From assembly GCF_022376445.1 (NCBI RefSeq), contig NW_025955407.1, forward strand, positions 1-30,392: a DNA stretch of 30,392 nucleotides, in the 5' to 3' direction. Source of the stretch: Fomitopsis serialis (lineage: Eukaryota > Basidiomycota > Agaricomycetes > Polyporales > Fomitopsidaceae). The notes beneath the pieces are model-generated. The model worked only from the letters and a program-made list of their open reading frames with translations, had not been told where the DNA came from and ran no database searches. The translations under genes and the position numbers were made by a program. Numbering within the stretch: position 1 is the stretch's first letter; each line of letters starts with the position of its first letter. Positions 1 through 11,049 of the stretch are shown in pieces.

Positions 1-1348
1 ACCCACCCACCGTCGCACTGTGATAATGAGGAAGGCAACCAGACATGGGGGACCTACTGTGTTACTTATATTATCTCAATATTGCAGTATGCCAGCGGTT
101 GACCTACGATATTTATCTCGACCTGAGTAGTAGGGGGTTTGATTGTCATGGTCACGGTTGACTCAGATGGAGGACGTACGCTCGACTCCGGGACTGATCG
201 AGCGGACTGACACAACTGGTGTGATGTCATGCGGGGATACATATGATCGATCTCCGGATCGGGCGGGACTCATGCACGTGCGTCGAGCTCTGGGCACCCT
301 CCACGTGGCGACAAATCCTCGGTACTTAACTTACCAAACTCTGACCAAACTCCTACTTACTCTGTGGTGACCTACGGTCTGCAGGTTGCTCTGGGCTGAG
401 GGAGCTGCCGCATAGGATCCAATCAACAGTCTCTCGCAATCCTGCCAATACACCCAGAGTGTATGTCACCTCCAAGCCCTGTACTCTTCAAACTATCCCT
501 GAGCCTCTCAGTTACTGTCTGCTGCAACTAGCTGGGTCCACCACTGGAACGTACCCTTCTCGCCGTGCAATTTTGGGAGGGAATTCGCGACCGGTTGTAA
601 TGCCTCCATAGATCGTCGTGGTCGACGACGGCAAATAAAAGTTTCGGCCCTCGTTGTCGGATGTCAACTCGCAGGAGTGCTCGCATGTATCCCTTTGGCA
701 CTGGCACCCCTAAGTCAGAAATTGTGGTATGCCAGGCCTCGACCGGTCGGACACGGTGCCGTAGGGAAACGTTTGCAGTTATCGCTGCCCTGCGAGGTCC
801 AAGTCAGCGACTCCTTGTGATCGGTCTAGACCAACTGCATGTCGCCATATGTTCGCAGCTCATTCGTCTTCTTCGGACACGAACAAGGGTTCGCGGTATT
901 AGGTTCACGGGTCATAGTACCGATCCGTTATCATGATCAAGCGCGCTGCTCGCAACGGACCCGAGGACAGGACGTGGTCAGTACTGTATTCCCATGTTTG
1001 CGTGCTAGGATGGCTCATAATGAAATGCGCTCAGGGTAATCGTGTGGCAGGTCCGTGACCTCCAAAGGACGCTGCCGTTCTTCAGACAGAGGAGATACAA
1101 GTTCCCCGATCATGTTGGCAGTGTACGACTACTCAGCATCGCACCGCAGAAGCTGACCCAGTGGCAGTTTGTGGGTCCCTTCTCCAACACATGACCGGTA
1201 CAACGCGGTCGTTACGAGATAAGAAGCGGGTCGCGCGAGGGAGGATGCTCCCTGGCATCGTCTGAACGAACCCCCCACCAGGCCCCGATCGGGGAGTGGG
1301 CATTCTCCGCGGATACCTCCACCCCAACGCGATACCCGGCGAAACACT
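1..1348. other. Intergenic stretch with no supportable gene
   Basis: I see only short, unrelated open frames on both strands here (the longest about 90 codons). None has a recognisable motif, a good splice structure or codon bias like the genes downstream. The last few hundred bases must hold the promoter of the surface-protein gene starting at 1349, but I see no clear TATA box close to that start. Confidence 0.5.
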
Positions 1349-3187
1349 ATGGATTCATACCAGTTCTATAATACGTCCATCGACGGGAAGTCCCCTCTTT
1401 TCACCTACACGCCTTCCCGCGCAGCCGGAGCTGTGAACGCGCTGGAGGCGTGGACACTCACCAATCCTAGCTTGGTGGCAGTGAGTCCCTATAACATACT
1501 GGTTGTACGGCGGATCGATACTGACGTTGTTGTCGCCATCTAGGATACCTCCTACACGACCAATTTATCTGGTGCAACTGTCGAGATCCAATGGACAGGC
1601 ACCTCCATCTGGCTCTACGGAAGAGCGAGCGCGAGCTCTAGCTACGGTATCATACGTAGCTGGAGCGACATGGTTTGGTTCGGCGACGAGGCGAACGGGA
1701 CCGAAGGCGTCCTCTTCAGTGAGGCAGGCCTCTCTTACGGTTCTTACACGCTCGCCCTCTCCGTCAGCAAAGGACCGGTGACCATCTCGGGCGCGACGAT
1801 CACCGTGGGCATGGGAGATGCTGGGTGAGTAGCTTGCCAGCCTCACAGCTCACGTCGTACAGGGCTCATATCCGTGTTATCCAGGTCATCATTGCAGTCA
1901 CACAACCAGTCTGCAGCGACGGGATCCGGAGCAAATCAAGTCAATCCTTTCTTCCAGACCAACTCCAGGAGCTCTTGGTCCTCCCTCATCCTCGATGGCT
2001 CCCAAAGCATCCTTCGTACCAGCAACATCGGAGACTCGATCACGTTCACGATCCAATCTAGCGTGAGCTTCGCTATCTACGGAACGACTGCGCCCGCCTA
2101 CGGCGAGTACAACATCAGCGTGGACCCCCTTCCGGATAACCTCCCCCAACTGCCCAGTACAACGCGTCGACGGCGTTCGAGGTCCTGGACGCGCTGAAGT
2201 TCCTGGCGACGGGTCTGGACGAGACGAAGAACTACACGGTGACGATGACAAACGCCGAGCGCAACAAGACCTGCGACATCGGCCAAGTCGTCCTGCACAG
2301 CGCTGTCCGAATGCACGTCCATTTTGTTCTCAAAGGGCAGACCAACGATGCTGATGAGTATCGTCATCACTTTGAAGTGCGAGCTCGAGCTCGGCGACAA
2401 GTGGACGTTCAACCTCACTAGCAAGTGCAGACCCATCCGGCACTCCACCCATCAGTTCCGGCAGCGCAACGTCTGGGCGGCAGCGCCTCAACACGGGCGA
2501 TATCGTTGGCATTGTGGTATGACCCCTCCTTACCGTGCTACGATATTCCGACTCACACCGAACTCAACAGCTCGGATGTGTCGCGAGCGTCCTCATTTTC
2601 TGGGCCACCGCCGTGGCCCTGCGACAGCGCCGTCGGAGACGGAGAATCGAGTACTCGATGGAGAAGCCTTCCACACCGCTCTACCGAGAATACCGATACA
2701 AACGCGCAGCTCGCCATTCCCCTGTCAGGGTTCCCGGAATCGATCTGATCGACCCGGACATCGTGGTGATAGGTGGAGAGCGTGAGCTGATGACTCCAGA
2801 ACTTGAAGTCACACCCTGTGCGTACCGATGTCTTCTTCAACGACGCGTCAAGGTCTAATCATGCTCTATCGCAGTCATGAAGACTTACACTGACCTTGCC
2901 TCACCCGCGTGCCAAAGCACCCATGCGTACGTATCACCCGCTTATTACTCCATGTGCCAAGCTAATTGTCTCTCGACAGGGAGCAACCTGCGGATAATTC
3001 TCTGCCAAACCAGCTCACGACAGAACGATCGGTTGCAGTCCCAGCAGAGAATGCAGACCGTCATCCCAGAGTCAGGCCACCGTCCTACAAAGCGGAGTGG
3101 ATGTCTAGTCGCACTTCAACGAGAACAACGGCACAACAGCCTCCTTCCTCTTATCAGATGAAGCTGGAGGGCGAACCTGCTCCCTAA
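1349..3187 (+). CDS. Fungal surface protein: beta-type ectodomain, one transmembrane helix, proline-rich cytoplasmic tail; contains a frameshift
   Basis: Role unknown; the architecture suggests a cell-surface or wall-associated sensor or adhesin. Visible exons: 1349-1480, 1544-1824, 1885 to about 2300, about 2428-2516, 2571-2817, 2875-2926 and 2980-3187. The N-terminus has no signal peptide but resembles the 'IDGKSPLFTY' start of basidiomycete two-domain surface proteins. The ectodomain is rich in S, T, G and N, with motifs such as GTSIWLYG and FAIYGTTAP, and many N-x-S/T sites. A single helix (IVGIVLGCVASVLIFW) follows, then an arginine run (RQRRRRRR) marking the cytoplasmic side, and the tail ends with a RPPSYKAEW motif before the stop at 3185-3187. 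Two problems: the frame must shift at the C-run 2143-2147 to continue into QYNASTAFEVLDALKFL, and the junction between about 2300 and 2428 cannot be resolved. It may be a pseudogene or carry a sequencing error. The family assignment is from memory of similar proteins. Confidence 0.7.
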
Positions 3188-4005
3188 ACATATCCCTTCG
3201 CCATGGACAACATATGCCCTGATGACTATCCACCGCTGGACTGGTGCGTCATGCCTGTCCATTCACCCCGGACGTTCTCACCGACTACGAGACAGCATCC
3301 ACCCTCTCCTAATCCGTGCGATCGTCTCTATCATGAGCGGACACTATTATACATGTATCCTACAGTCTGTCGACTGGGACTGCCAATCGAAGTCTGTTGT
3401 AGGCTTGAGCTGACCAGGAATCATCGAAGATCCATACACACCGAAAGCGCCCCGGCTCATCTGCTATTACTCAGCCAGGACAACGCCGATCTGCGTTATG
3501 GGCGGCACACAAGCCGCGATCCCATGCTACTAGTAATCCTCCGGGTCTAACCCTGGACAACCGACGTTAGACGCCACGGAAAACATTCCTCACTTACCAA
3601 GGCGAGTCGTTCCTCATTGATAGCAGGCCGAGTCGTACTCATCATCTCCCGGATTGTCGTTTTTGTCTACGCACTTCGGCAGAGATATATACGGTGCTGT
3701 TGGTTCACCTGAGCGCGTCGCCGATAAGTACCTTCGAGAGGATCGCTCGAGCGCCCACGCGCCGCGTGCACGCTGTTGATGCAGCCCCTAGTGTGCAGGT
3801 GCGACCCGCTGTCACTCAAAGTTTCAGCGCACTCAAGTCTCGAGGCACTTGGCACTTCCGAGGAGTGAATTCCCGGTGAATTCTCTGCTCCGAGGGGGTG
3901 TGGACTGACGCGGGCCGCCCGAGTTCCGAGTTCAGCCTTCTAGTATGGTACCCTCTCCCTGTACAGTCTTGCCTCGACACGGTTGTCTGAGCTGGTGAGC
4001 AAAAG
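3188..4005. other. Intergenic stretch between the surface-protein and DUF6533 genes
   Basis: There is no recognisable gene. A TATATA lies near 3686 but is about 320 bases from the next start codon, so it is weak evidence for a promoter. A short ATG frame at 3203 in a good start context is discussed among the rejected items. Confidence 0.45.
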
Positions 4006-5980
4006 ATGGCGTCGGAAGAGCAGGAGATCGTTGCTCTGCTCGAATCCAAGTACGTATCCGACGTATGGATTTCAAGTTGATGACTCCCGGGCCGAGACTC
4101 GGACTGCTGACGGATCCACTACTTTCCAACCTCTGTAGTTTCATAACCAATTATTGCGAGCTCGCAACTTGCGGTGTGTGTTGTTGTTCTGCTCCAAGTC
4201 TGCAGCGGGACTGATGCGCTGCCAGTGTTGATTTTCTGCGAACACATCATTACGCTTCCGGATGAGATCCGCCTGGTATGGCGACGAAAACTCTCGATGT
4301 CCAGCCTCATCTTTCTGCTGAATCGCTACATCGTGTTTATGTACGGGGTCGTCAACATAGTCGGGGTGTTCCCATGGACGACTAACATAGTATGGTATCT
4401 CTCGGTGCCCCATTACCGCCAACATCGCTTACGCCTGTGATCTGCCTGCCATAGGGGTCAGACATTTTGGCACATCGGCAGAAAAGAGCAAAATGAAGCT
4501 GATCGAGTGTCTTTGCAGATGTGCGGCCATAATCATGCTATACACTATCGTAACCTCCTGCTGTACACTATCACCCCCAGTGCGTCGCCCCTCCGGGCTC
4601 CTCCACCCAGCCATCGTACTCACCATTAATGCACAGTATTCTCGACCCTCCGGGTATACGCCATCGCGGGCCGCAAATGGCACTTCGCCGTCGCGACCCT
4701 CCTGACGGGCGTGGTCGCCGTCGCGTCCAATATCGTGAGTCTATGCGTCGTACGGCGGGCGTTACACTGATACTAATGACATGCATTGTGTGTGCAGGCA
4801 AACGCCGTCCAGGCGTCGCTCGGCTACCTGGTCTACGTCGGACCTCTACCCGTGTGCACGTACGACACGTATGACAGCAAGTCTGAGCACTGGAAGTAAG
4901 TGCTGCACCTGGAACTCCCCGCGCCCCAACACTCACTGACGTGCTCCTTTCCCAGACGTAAGCACCCCCTTCCCCCAATCGCATATGGCCTTCGCTCTTC
5001 CCGCCCGTTCTGACGCTCATCCCCAGTGACAACCGCCACGCGCGTCTGCTCGATCGTCTCCGACCTGCTTGTCATCACCGTGACCTGGTGGCGGACGTAC
5101 GCGCTGAAACGGGAGGCAGACCGACTGCATATGCGCGCGTCCCTCGCGGCGCTCCTCCTGCGCGACGGCACAGTCTACTTCGTGTGGGTCCCATGTCCAC
5201 CCTGTGCTTGTGCTGAGGACGTGGAGATTGATGGGGCGGCGTCGGCGCAGGGCGATCCTCGTGCTGAACGTCGTGCACGCCGTTGTCGTGTTCTATGACG
5301 GGGTACGTTAGCCACCGCGGCACCTCTGCCTCTAAGGATGTAGGTCCTCACGTCGTTGCCGCCCGTAGAACGTCGTCTACGTGACGGTCTTCCTCAGCCC
5401 GTGCGTCGCCCCCCTTCCCTCTCCTCCTCCCGCCCTATCCTGACGTGACCTTCCCTCCCGGACCAGGATCCCCGCCCTCCTCACCTCGCGCTTCCTCCTC
5501 AACCTCCGGCGCGCCAACGACCTCAAAGACATCGACGTCCACCTCGGCTCCACGTCCTCGTCCACGGCCTCCCCCGACACCGGCTCGCTCTCCTTCGCCC
5601 TCTCCTCCGCCCCGCCCGACATGCGCACGCTGCAGTTCGCCCCGGCGGGCGCGTCCGCCGGCACGACGGTGGGCGGAGGGACGGGGACGGGGACGTTCAT
5701 GGACATGGACGGGGCGCTCTGGACGGGGTTCGCCTCTTCCGTCGGCGACGCGGGTGAGGCGGCGGGGACGGGGACGGGCGAGGGCGAGAGGGCGTGGAGT
5801 CCGTCGACGGAGTCGGAGCGGACGAAGGCGGAGGCGGACGTAGAGGATGGGAGGTCGCCCGTCGCCGGGTCTCCGATGTCGGCGGGGACGGGGGCGACGG
5901 CCCGTGTGCGCGCGGGACGCGGGAGCGGGGAGGGGAAGGACGGGGTGGGGGTGGAGGAGATAGAGCTGACGCCGGTGTAA
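4006..5980 (+). CDS. DUF6533-family multi-pass membrane protein
   Basis: Function unknown; the family is abundant in Agaricomycetes and its members have several membrane helices. Spliced model of 423 residues: exons 4006-4049, 4139-4173, 4226-4389, about 4487-4562, 4637-4734, 4798-4895, 4956-4957, 5027-5183, 5251-5302, 5369-5400 and 5467-5980, all in phase. The N-terminal DUF6533 signature is clear: NYCELATC, then LPDEIRLVWRRK and LIFLLNRYIVFMYGVV. Later blocks are STLRVYAIAGRKWHF, KLTTATRVCSIVSDLLVI, ASLAALLLRDGTVYFV and LLTSRFLLNLRRAND, as expected in order for the family. The tail of about 150 residues is low-complexity (GTGTG and GEGE runs) and ends IELTPV. The exon 3-4 border is uncertain: donors at 4390 or 4394 are possible, with a weak acceptor near 4486. 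The 2-nt exon supplies the middle bases of the KL codons before TTATR. Confidence 0.85.
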
Positions 5981-6304
5981 GATGGGGCAGCGATGTTCTG
6001 TGAGACTAGAGTAGATCTGCGTTGGATGGATTACCAGGTCACCAGCTGGATGTGTACTTGCGAAGCGTACGACCTTATTGGACAGAGCGGAAGTCCGAGA
6101 GAACTGAGCGACTCGGGGGTCCTCGCGGCACGAAACGTATAACAGGTGTATGAAGTACATTGGTCGCCGGGTTCATACAACGACGGATACGGATAAATAG
6201 TGCTATAAGTCAAAGAACCATGCATTCGTCTTGCAAATATGACTACAATCCACCGATACCCTATCCTCTGCGCGCGTACGCAGCCCACATACAAAGTTAC
6301 CGGC
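5981..6304. other. Intergenic region between convergent genes
   Basis: This 324-base spacer lies between the stop of the DUF6533 gene on the plus strand and the stop of the small membrane protein gene on the minus strand. It must hold both 3' ends. I see no gene in it. Confidence 0.5.
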
Positions 6305-6951
6305 TCACCGCACGCTCGGAGTCTTCTTCATCGCGAATGCGTGCGACCCGCCGCTCGGCACCGTCCCATGCCGATCCCGCCCTTCGCCGTTGTGGTTCTG
6401 GGAGCGGATAGATGAAGCGGAGTGGGAGCGAACGCCTGCGCCGGGGCCAGGACCAAAGCTCGCATTGTTGTATGCTTTCACGAAACCACTGAGGCCGAGG
6501 AGGCAAGTGGAAGGGGAGTGAGGGGAAGCGAGTAGACGAGGAGCGAGGGCAACGCACCGTTGTGTAGCATCGAGGTAATTATCCCGGTCCCATCGCTTGT
6601 TTGTTTTGATAGACACACCCTCCTTCGACAGGTTCACGCCTCTGTTCTTCAGGCTGGGGTGGAGGGGGAGGGTGCTAAGCGAGGGGGCCAAGACCGACAT
6701 GAGAGCCACTCACGATGCTTTCGTCGCCTCCGCAGCCTGTGACGTCGCTTTCCCGACATAAATCAAGCCATACAGAACCGCTGCAGCAATGGAGAGCGTC
6801 TACATGATCGTTTAGCACTGACTATCAGAGGTTTAAAGCATATGAACGACTTGCCAAGGCGAGGGAGATAAAATCAATCCTGTCGGTAGCGGCCGCATCA
6901 GCTCTCGGCATTCTCGACGCCACAGTCGGCGTGCACATACCAGCTTGCCAT
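6305..6951 (-). CDS. Small single-pass membrane protein of unknown function (133 residues)
   Basis: Spliced model on the minus strand: exons 6951-6941, 6879-6855, 6799-6714, about 6653-6558 and 6488-6305, giving 402 coding bases including the stop. The protein starts MASWIDFISLAL, runs into a hydrophobic helix (TLSIAAAVLYGLIYVG), then a charged region (SKEGVSIKTNKRWDRDNYL) and the block DATQRGFVKAYNNASF, and ends in a polar, histidine- and serine-rich tail (MKKTPSVR). I believe small proteins with the 'DATQRGxVKA' block occur widely in basidiomycetes, but I know no function. The first exon has 11 bases and the second 25. Intron 2 starts with GC (GCAAGT at 6854-6849), and only this choice keeps the helix in frame. 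The exon 4 acceptor could instead be just before 6641. The helix near the N-terminus suggests an anchor with the rest on one membrane side. Confidence 0.72.
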
Positions 6952-7880
6952 GATGTGGAACAGAACACTGGGTGGTGAAGAAGAGAGGAATTAGGGGCCG
7001 GATGCGCTAGTGAGGCTGGTGGTTGGGATCGCAATATAAAGCGGACTTGACGTCTGTATAGGAATAGATCGACCAATAGGCGGCGGAAGCACTGTCACAA
7101 CAACGGCGACAGGTTCTGAGACAAAAGGAGCTGCAGATCCGACTGGTGCGAGGGACTCGGAACGGGAGGAGTGAAGCAGCCCGCTGCCTTAGCTTCAAAA
7201 GTGGTATTTACATAAGGACGAGACAGGGATCTGCCTCAGGAACTCGCGCGGAGCCTTTGCCAATGATGACCGCATTTGGCGCGTGCGCAGCCTCCTCCCG
7301 CGCCTTCCCGCCTCCCACTGCCGAACAAGGTTGCCGCTGGGCGCTGAGCGTTGTGGCGGGGAGGCCGCCTCACCGCCTCCTTGCAAGACGTAAGTACTCG
7401 CTATATGGATGGCGTTCGGTGACACATTCCGGGCCAGCAGCTGACATGAACCAGAGCTTGCATGGACACCAGCCCACCAGACACTGGCGCTGTTTTTGAT
7501 CGTAGCTTTAGTATACTAGGAAACCCACTCAGCGAACTTACATCCCCGAGGACCAAACAGCAACCGGTCTCAGTCGGTACCGGCCCCACTGCCCCAGGGC
7601 TTGCTCAGTGGGAGATTGAGCAGAGTCGATAATTCCTTAAACCTTCGTGCCTCGGGATGTCCTTGTGAACATACTAGCCATGCACCGATGCCACTGAGTG
7701 AAGAAAGAACCATCTGCATTAATCCTGAGGTGAACCTTCGGACCCTGACAGAAGGATTGAGTCAATGATCCGATCATAGGCGCATTTCTCCCAGCGAATC
7801 AGTCATCCATCCCCAAGGACCAAGCAGAGAGAAATGTATAGAAGGCCCTACGGAGACAGCCCAGATAGCATATAATACAC
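6952..7880. other. Intergenic region upstream of the small membrane protein and downstream of sec13
   Basis: It holds the promoter of the minus-strand gene ending at 6305 and the 3' region of sec13. An A/T-rich TTTATATT on the minus strand near 7037 lies about 85 bases upstream of the start codon at 6951 and could be its TATA element. Several short frames exist but none looks coding. Confidence 0.45.
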
Positions 7881-9208
7881 CTAGCTCGTCATGTCGCTCA
7901 CGCACTCCCACACGCCCTTCAAGTTCTCCTTCCACAGCGTCACCTTCCCGTCGCCGCAGCTCACCGCCAAGATGTTCCCCGCCAGGCTCCAAGACACACG
8001 CCACACCACGTCGGGGAACCTGCCCGCCGGCGCAGGCGCCCCCGATGTCGGCGAAACTGACGCGGAGGAAGGGTCGAGCGCGGTCTTCACCCAGGGCGAC
8101 GTCGGCGTGTCTTTTGTCCATATCAACACAGTCTTGTCCTATTCCACACACGCGCGTCAGCACGGCAGCGAAGGAGAATCGAGTGGTACGGGTGAGAACG
8201 CACCTGAGAGGCAGTAGCGATGTAGCTCCTCGGCAGCCCGATATTCGGCGCCCATGCGACGTCGCGCACCCAGTCTGTGTGGCCCTCGAGCACCTCCGCC
8301 TCGAACCACTCCTGCGTGTCGTCGCGGTAGCCCCAGATCTTCACCAGGTTGTCGCAACCCGCACTCGCGAAGCGCTTCACGCCGGTCGGCGCCGTGGGCA
8401 CCTGCCCCGGAATAGTCGCGGTCGGTTGTGGCGCGATCAGCGAGCCGGGCTGCACGGCGGGCGCCCAGGAGACGGCGTTGCAGCCGATAGCGTGCCCGTC
8501 GAAGACGTCGGCGCCCCACTGGCCGTCGTCTGCGCTCGTGTTCAGTCATCAGCACACAGCGGGCACGTCTGAAAACGCACTCTTGAACGTGAGCACGGAG
8601 ATGGTGCCGTCCGAGGACGCGCAGGCGAGGATCGCGCCGAGCTCGTGCGGCGCCCACGACACGGAGTTGACGGACGCCTTGTGCAGCGTGTGCTCCTTGA
8701 TCTTCGCCCAGCCGGCGGGCGCGGGGCCCTGGGCGGGCTGCTCCTTCCAGATGATCACCTTGCCGTCGTACGAACACGATGCGAGGATGTGCCCGAACTT
8801 TGGGTGCGCCCAGGTGACCTGCCACACCGGGCCTGTGTGCCTGCACAGTGCGTTCGGTCAAAAGAGATGGAGGGAGAGGGGGAGGGACTTCTCGCACCCT
8901 TTGAGCACCTGCCCGCTCGTCTTGGTCGTCTCTCCGTCCACAACGTCGAACACCCGCACCGTCCGGTCGGACGAGCACGTCGCGAGCCGTTTGCCGTAGT
9001 AGTCCAGTTGCGCATCGTGCTAGACACCCCAGACGCGTCACTCAGCCTCAGCTCCGCGTCCACTTCGCAAGCGACGCGCGCGGACGTACGATCATGTCTT
9101 CATGGGATGTCTCGATGGGCACGGGCTCGCCCGTGCTCGTGGAAGACACCTAATGCAGATATTTTTGTCAGGACTGAGGCACGAAACAGATGAGTGAGGT
9201 CGTACCAT
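7881..9208 (-). CDS. SEC13: Protein transport protein SEC13 (WD40 coat and nuclear pore subunit)
   Basis: SEC13 pairs with SEC31 in the outer COPII coat at endoplasmic reticulum exit sites and also serves in the Nup84 nuclear pore complex and the SEA complex. Spliced model of 342 residues: exons 9208-9206, 9149-9090, 9019-8898, 8840-8581, 8529-8204 and 8138-7881, all in phase; introns 51-70 nt. WD repeats are seen in order: [18 protein letters not shown]...[21 protein letters not shown]...[35 protein letters not shown] with [28 protein letters not shown]...IATASQDKTVLIW, and [25 protein letters not shown]. Proteins of this family have about 300-320 residues, so the length is slightly above usual because of an alanine- and proline-rich insertion before the last repeat. 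The first exon is only the ATG. The identification is secure; the start rests on the ATG-GT junction and the in-phase acceptor at 9150. Confidence 0.95.
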
Positions 9209-9321
9209 TTTGGAGAGAGTGGGAGAGGATGGAGGTCGTTTCGAAAGTGCGGTGTAGTGAGTTCTGATTCACTGTTCGGTAGGTCGACGTGGTCTTTGTG
9301 GTGACGCGCATTTCGGTTCGA

Positions 9322-9337
9322 CTAGTCATGTGACTAG
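9322..9337. promoter_or_regulatory. Inverted repeat CTAGTCA-TG-TGACTAG upstream of sec13
   Basis: Two perfect 7-base arms are separated by 2 bases, about 115 bases upstream of the sec13 start codon on the minus strand. The arms contain TGACT, the half-site of bZIP factors such as Gcn4/AP-1, and the centre gives CATGTG. A role as a bZIP or bHLH site is inference only. Confidence 0.35.
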
Positions 9338-9338
9338 C

Positions 9339-10560
9339 ACCGCCCTCGAGCCAAACCGATACCGAGTTACCGACCCCGAAGTGAGTCGGATTCGGCTTGT
9401 GTGTGACACCAAATGGGTCCAGTGTCACTGACGCATGACCGCGATGAGCTGTCACAGACGCGATTGTGGCGGGCGTATTAATCCACCTCGTTGACAATCG
9501 CGCTCACTGGCAGTGACTCGGGAGCGAGCCACGCATCGCGAACTGCTGTGGTTTCAATCTGGTCCCTCGTTCGCGGCATGCTTCCTGAGATGCAGCATCC
9601 CCTTAGGCCCTTGCGCCTGGTGTGCACTGAGTTGACTGTCTGTTCGTCATGCGACTGACATGGCGTTCGGAACGAATCTTGGCCGCCCCTCGGTGGGTGA
9701 ACTATCTGGATGGATCATACGTTGAGTGTTCTGGTTTATTTCTGTGCTGTCGTATCTGGATCAAAAGCCTCATTTTCTGCAGTGAAAGGGGGCAAACAAT
9801 CCGAGTCTCTTGCACGTATCGCCACTGGCAGGGTGCCTCGTATGAGTCGCAAGACCGACAATTAGACCGCACTGCCAAGTCATTGCGCAGATACTGAGCG
9901 ATAAGAACGTCTAGCCTCGCCGTTATCTTGCAACGAAGCAGCGCTGTGTCGCAGAAAACAAGGCCGACGCGATGCTCGGAGAACTCATGATGATGGGGGC
10001 CACCGCCCACAGCATGGTCCGTGCTTCTGGCGAGGCTCTGACAATCGATAATATAAAGTGGGAGAACAAGCAGCTACCCAAAACGAGCACAAGACTGAGC
10101 TCGAGATGGCGGACAATAGGTGCGGCTGACTGTTTGTCAGGACCAAACACGGACCCACACGGAAGCGTATAAGAAATGGGCCAGGACGCGACGTCGTCTC
10201 CCGTCCCCCTTGTCCTCTGACGTCCACGTCGAGTGCACCTTAGCTTCTCTGCCACCATCCGCATATAGCCACATCCTATCGATGGGGGATGGTCGGCCCC
10301 GGCTACTATGCGCCTCAAGCAGAATTGAGGGCCGGACACCCAGCATCAGCGGCTTAGGTATGTTCTTTCGTCGATGCTCGTGAAATACGTGCTCACAGAC
10401 GTGCTCGAGGTCTTTCTACCTTCGTCCTCTCCGCTCGTTACGTGACGCCACATTCTCTTCGTCCGGCCACTTTAAAGCAAGCACGCCGTGAAGTGCGTAG
10501 CTATCCCGTGTGACCACACAAAAGTTAGTACGCATCGCTACTCATGTGCTATGTAGTGAT
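9339..10560. other. Stretch without a certain gene; one coding-like segment
   Basis: The part next to 9338 is the sec13 upstream region. On the plus strand from 9916 to 10172 there is an open frame, beginning just after a CTAG, with coding-like composition (KQRCVAENKADAMLGELMMM, then ATAHSMVRASGEAL). I do not recognise it and could not connect it to flanking exons. It may be an orphan exon or chance. Confidence 0.3.
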
Positions 10561-11049
10561 TGACCTTTGGGGGATAGATTGTGTGCATCAAGACTGCAAG
10601 TGCATCAAGACGTACGACCAATATGCGTGCCTCAAGTATCATGCGACATAAGACCCAATCATGCGGAGACAAAACCCACCTACGGGTTCAAGGAACAGCA
10701 GGCTAGACGACGACTGAAGTCCCGCAAGGGCACACCTGTACGTTGCACGATTGGTGATGGGACCGTCCAGTCTACCGTCGTCCGCACGATAGCGGCGACG
10801 TAGGCCTGGCTACTCGCGTCGTCGGTAGTGGGAAGCAGCTGTACTGCAGACGTGCACCAAGGGTCAGGAGAGTTGCGAATACGCGCCTCCGCAGGGACAC
10901 GGTGCACGGACTCTGTACGGGGACCGTCCCGCCGTTGACTGGTCCGAGACCCGACGCTTCGTCGGTGGACCACGAGGCTAGCCAGTTGTGGCGTGCGGGT
11001 GGGACGACGTGGCTCAGGTGAGCGTCCACTGTCACTGCGGTTCCAGGCT

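Noticed and set aside
3203..3413. Two-exon small protein starting at an ATG in an ideal context (GCCATGG) just after the surface-protein gene
   Set aside because: The frame can be spliced (GTGCGT donor at 3244), but the product has no family likeness, and it lies 15 bases after the stop of the upstream gene with no room for a promoter.
5435..6160. Minus-strand frame of 241 codons opposite the DUF6533 tail
   Set aside because: It is an antisense shadow of the GC-rich, low-complexity tail, arginine-rich and without motifs.
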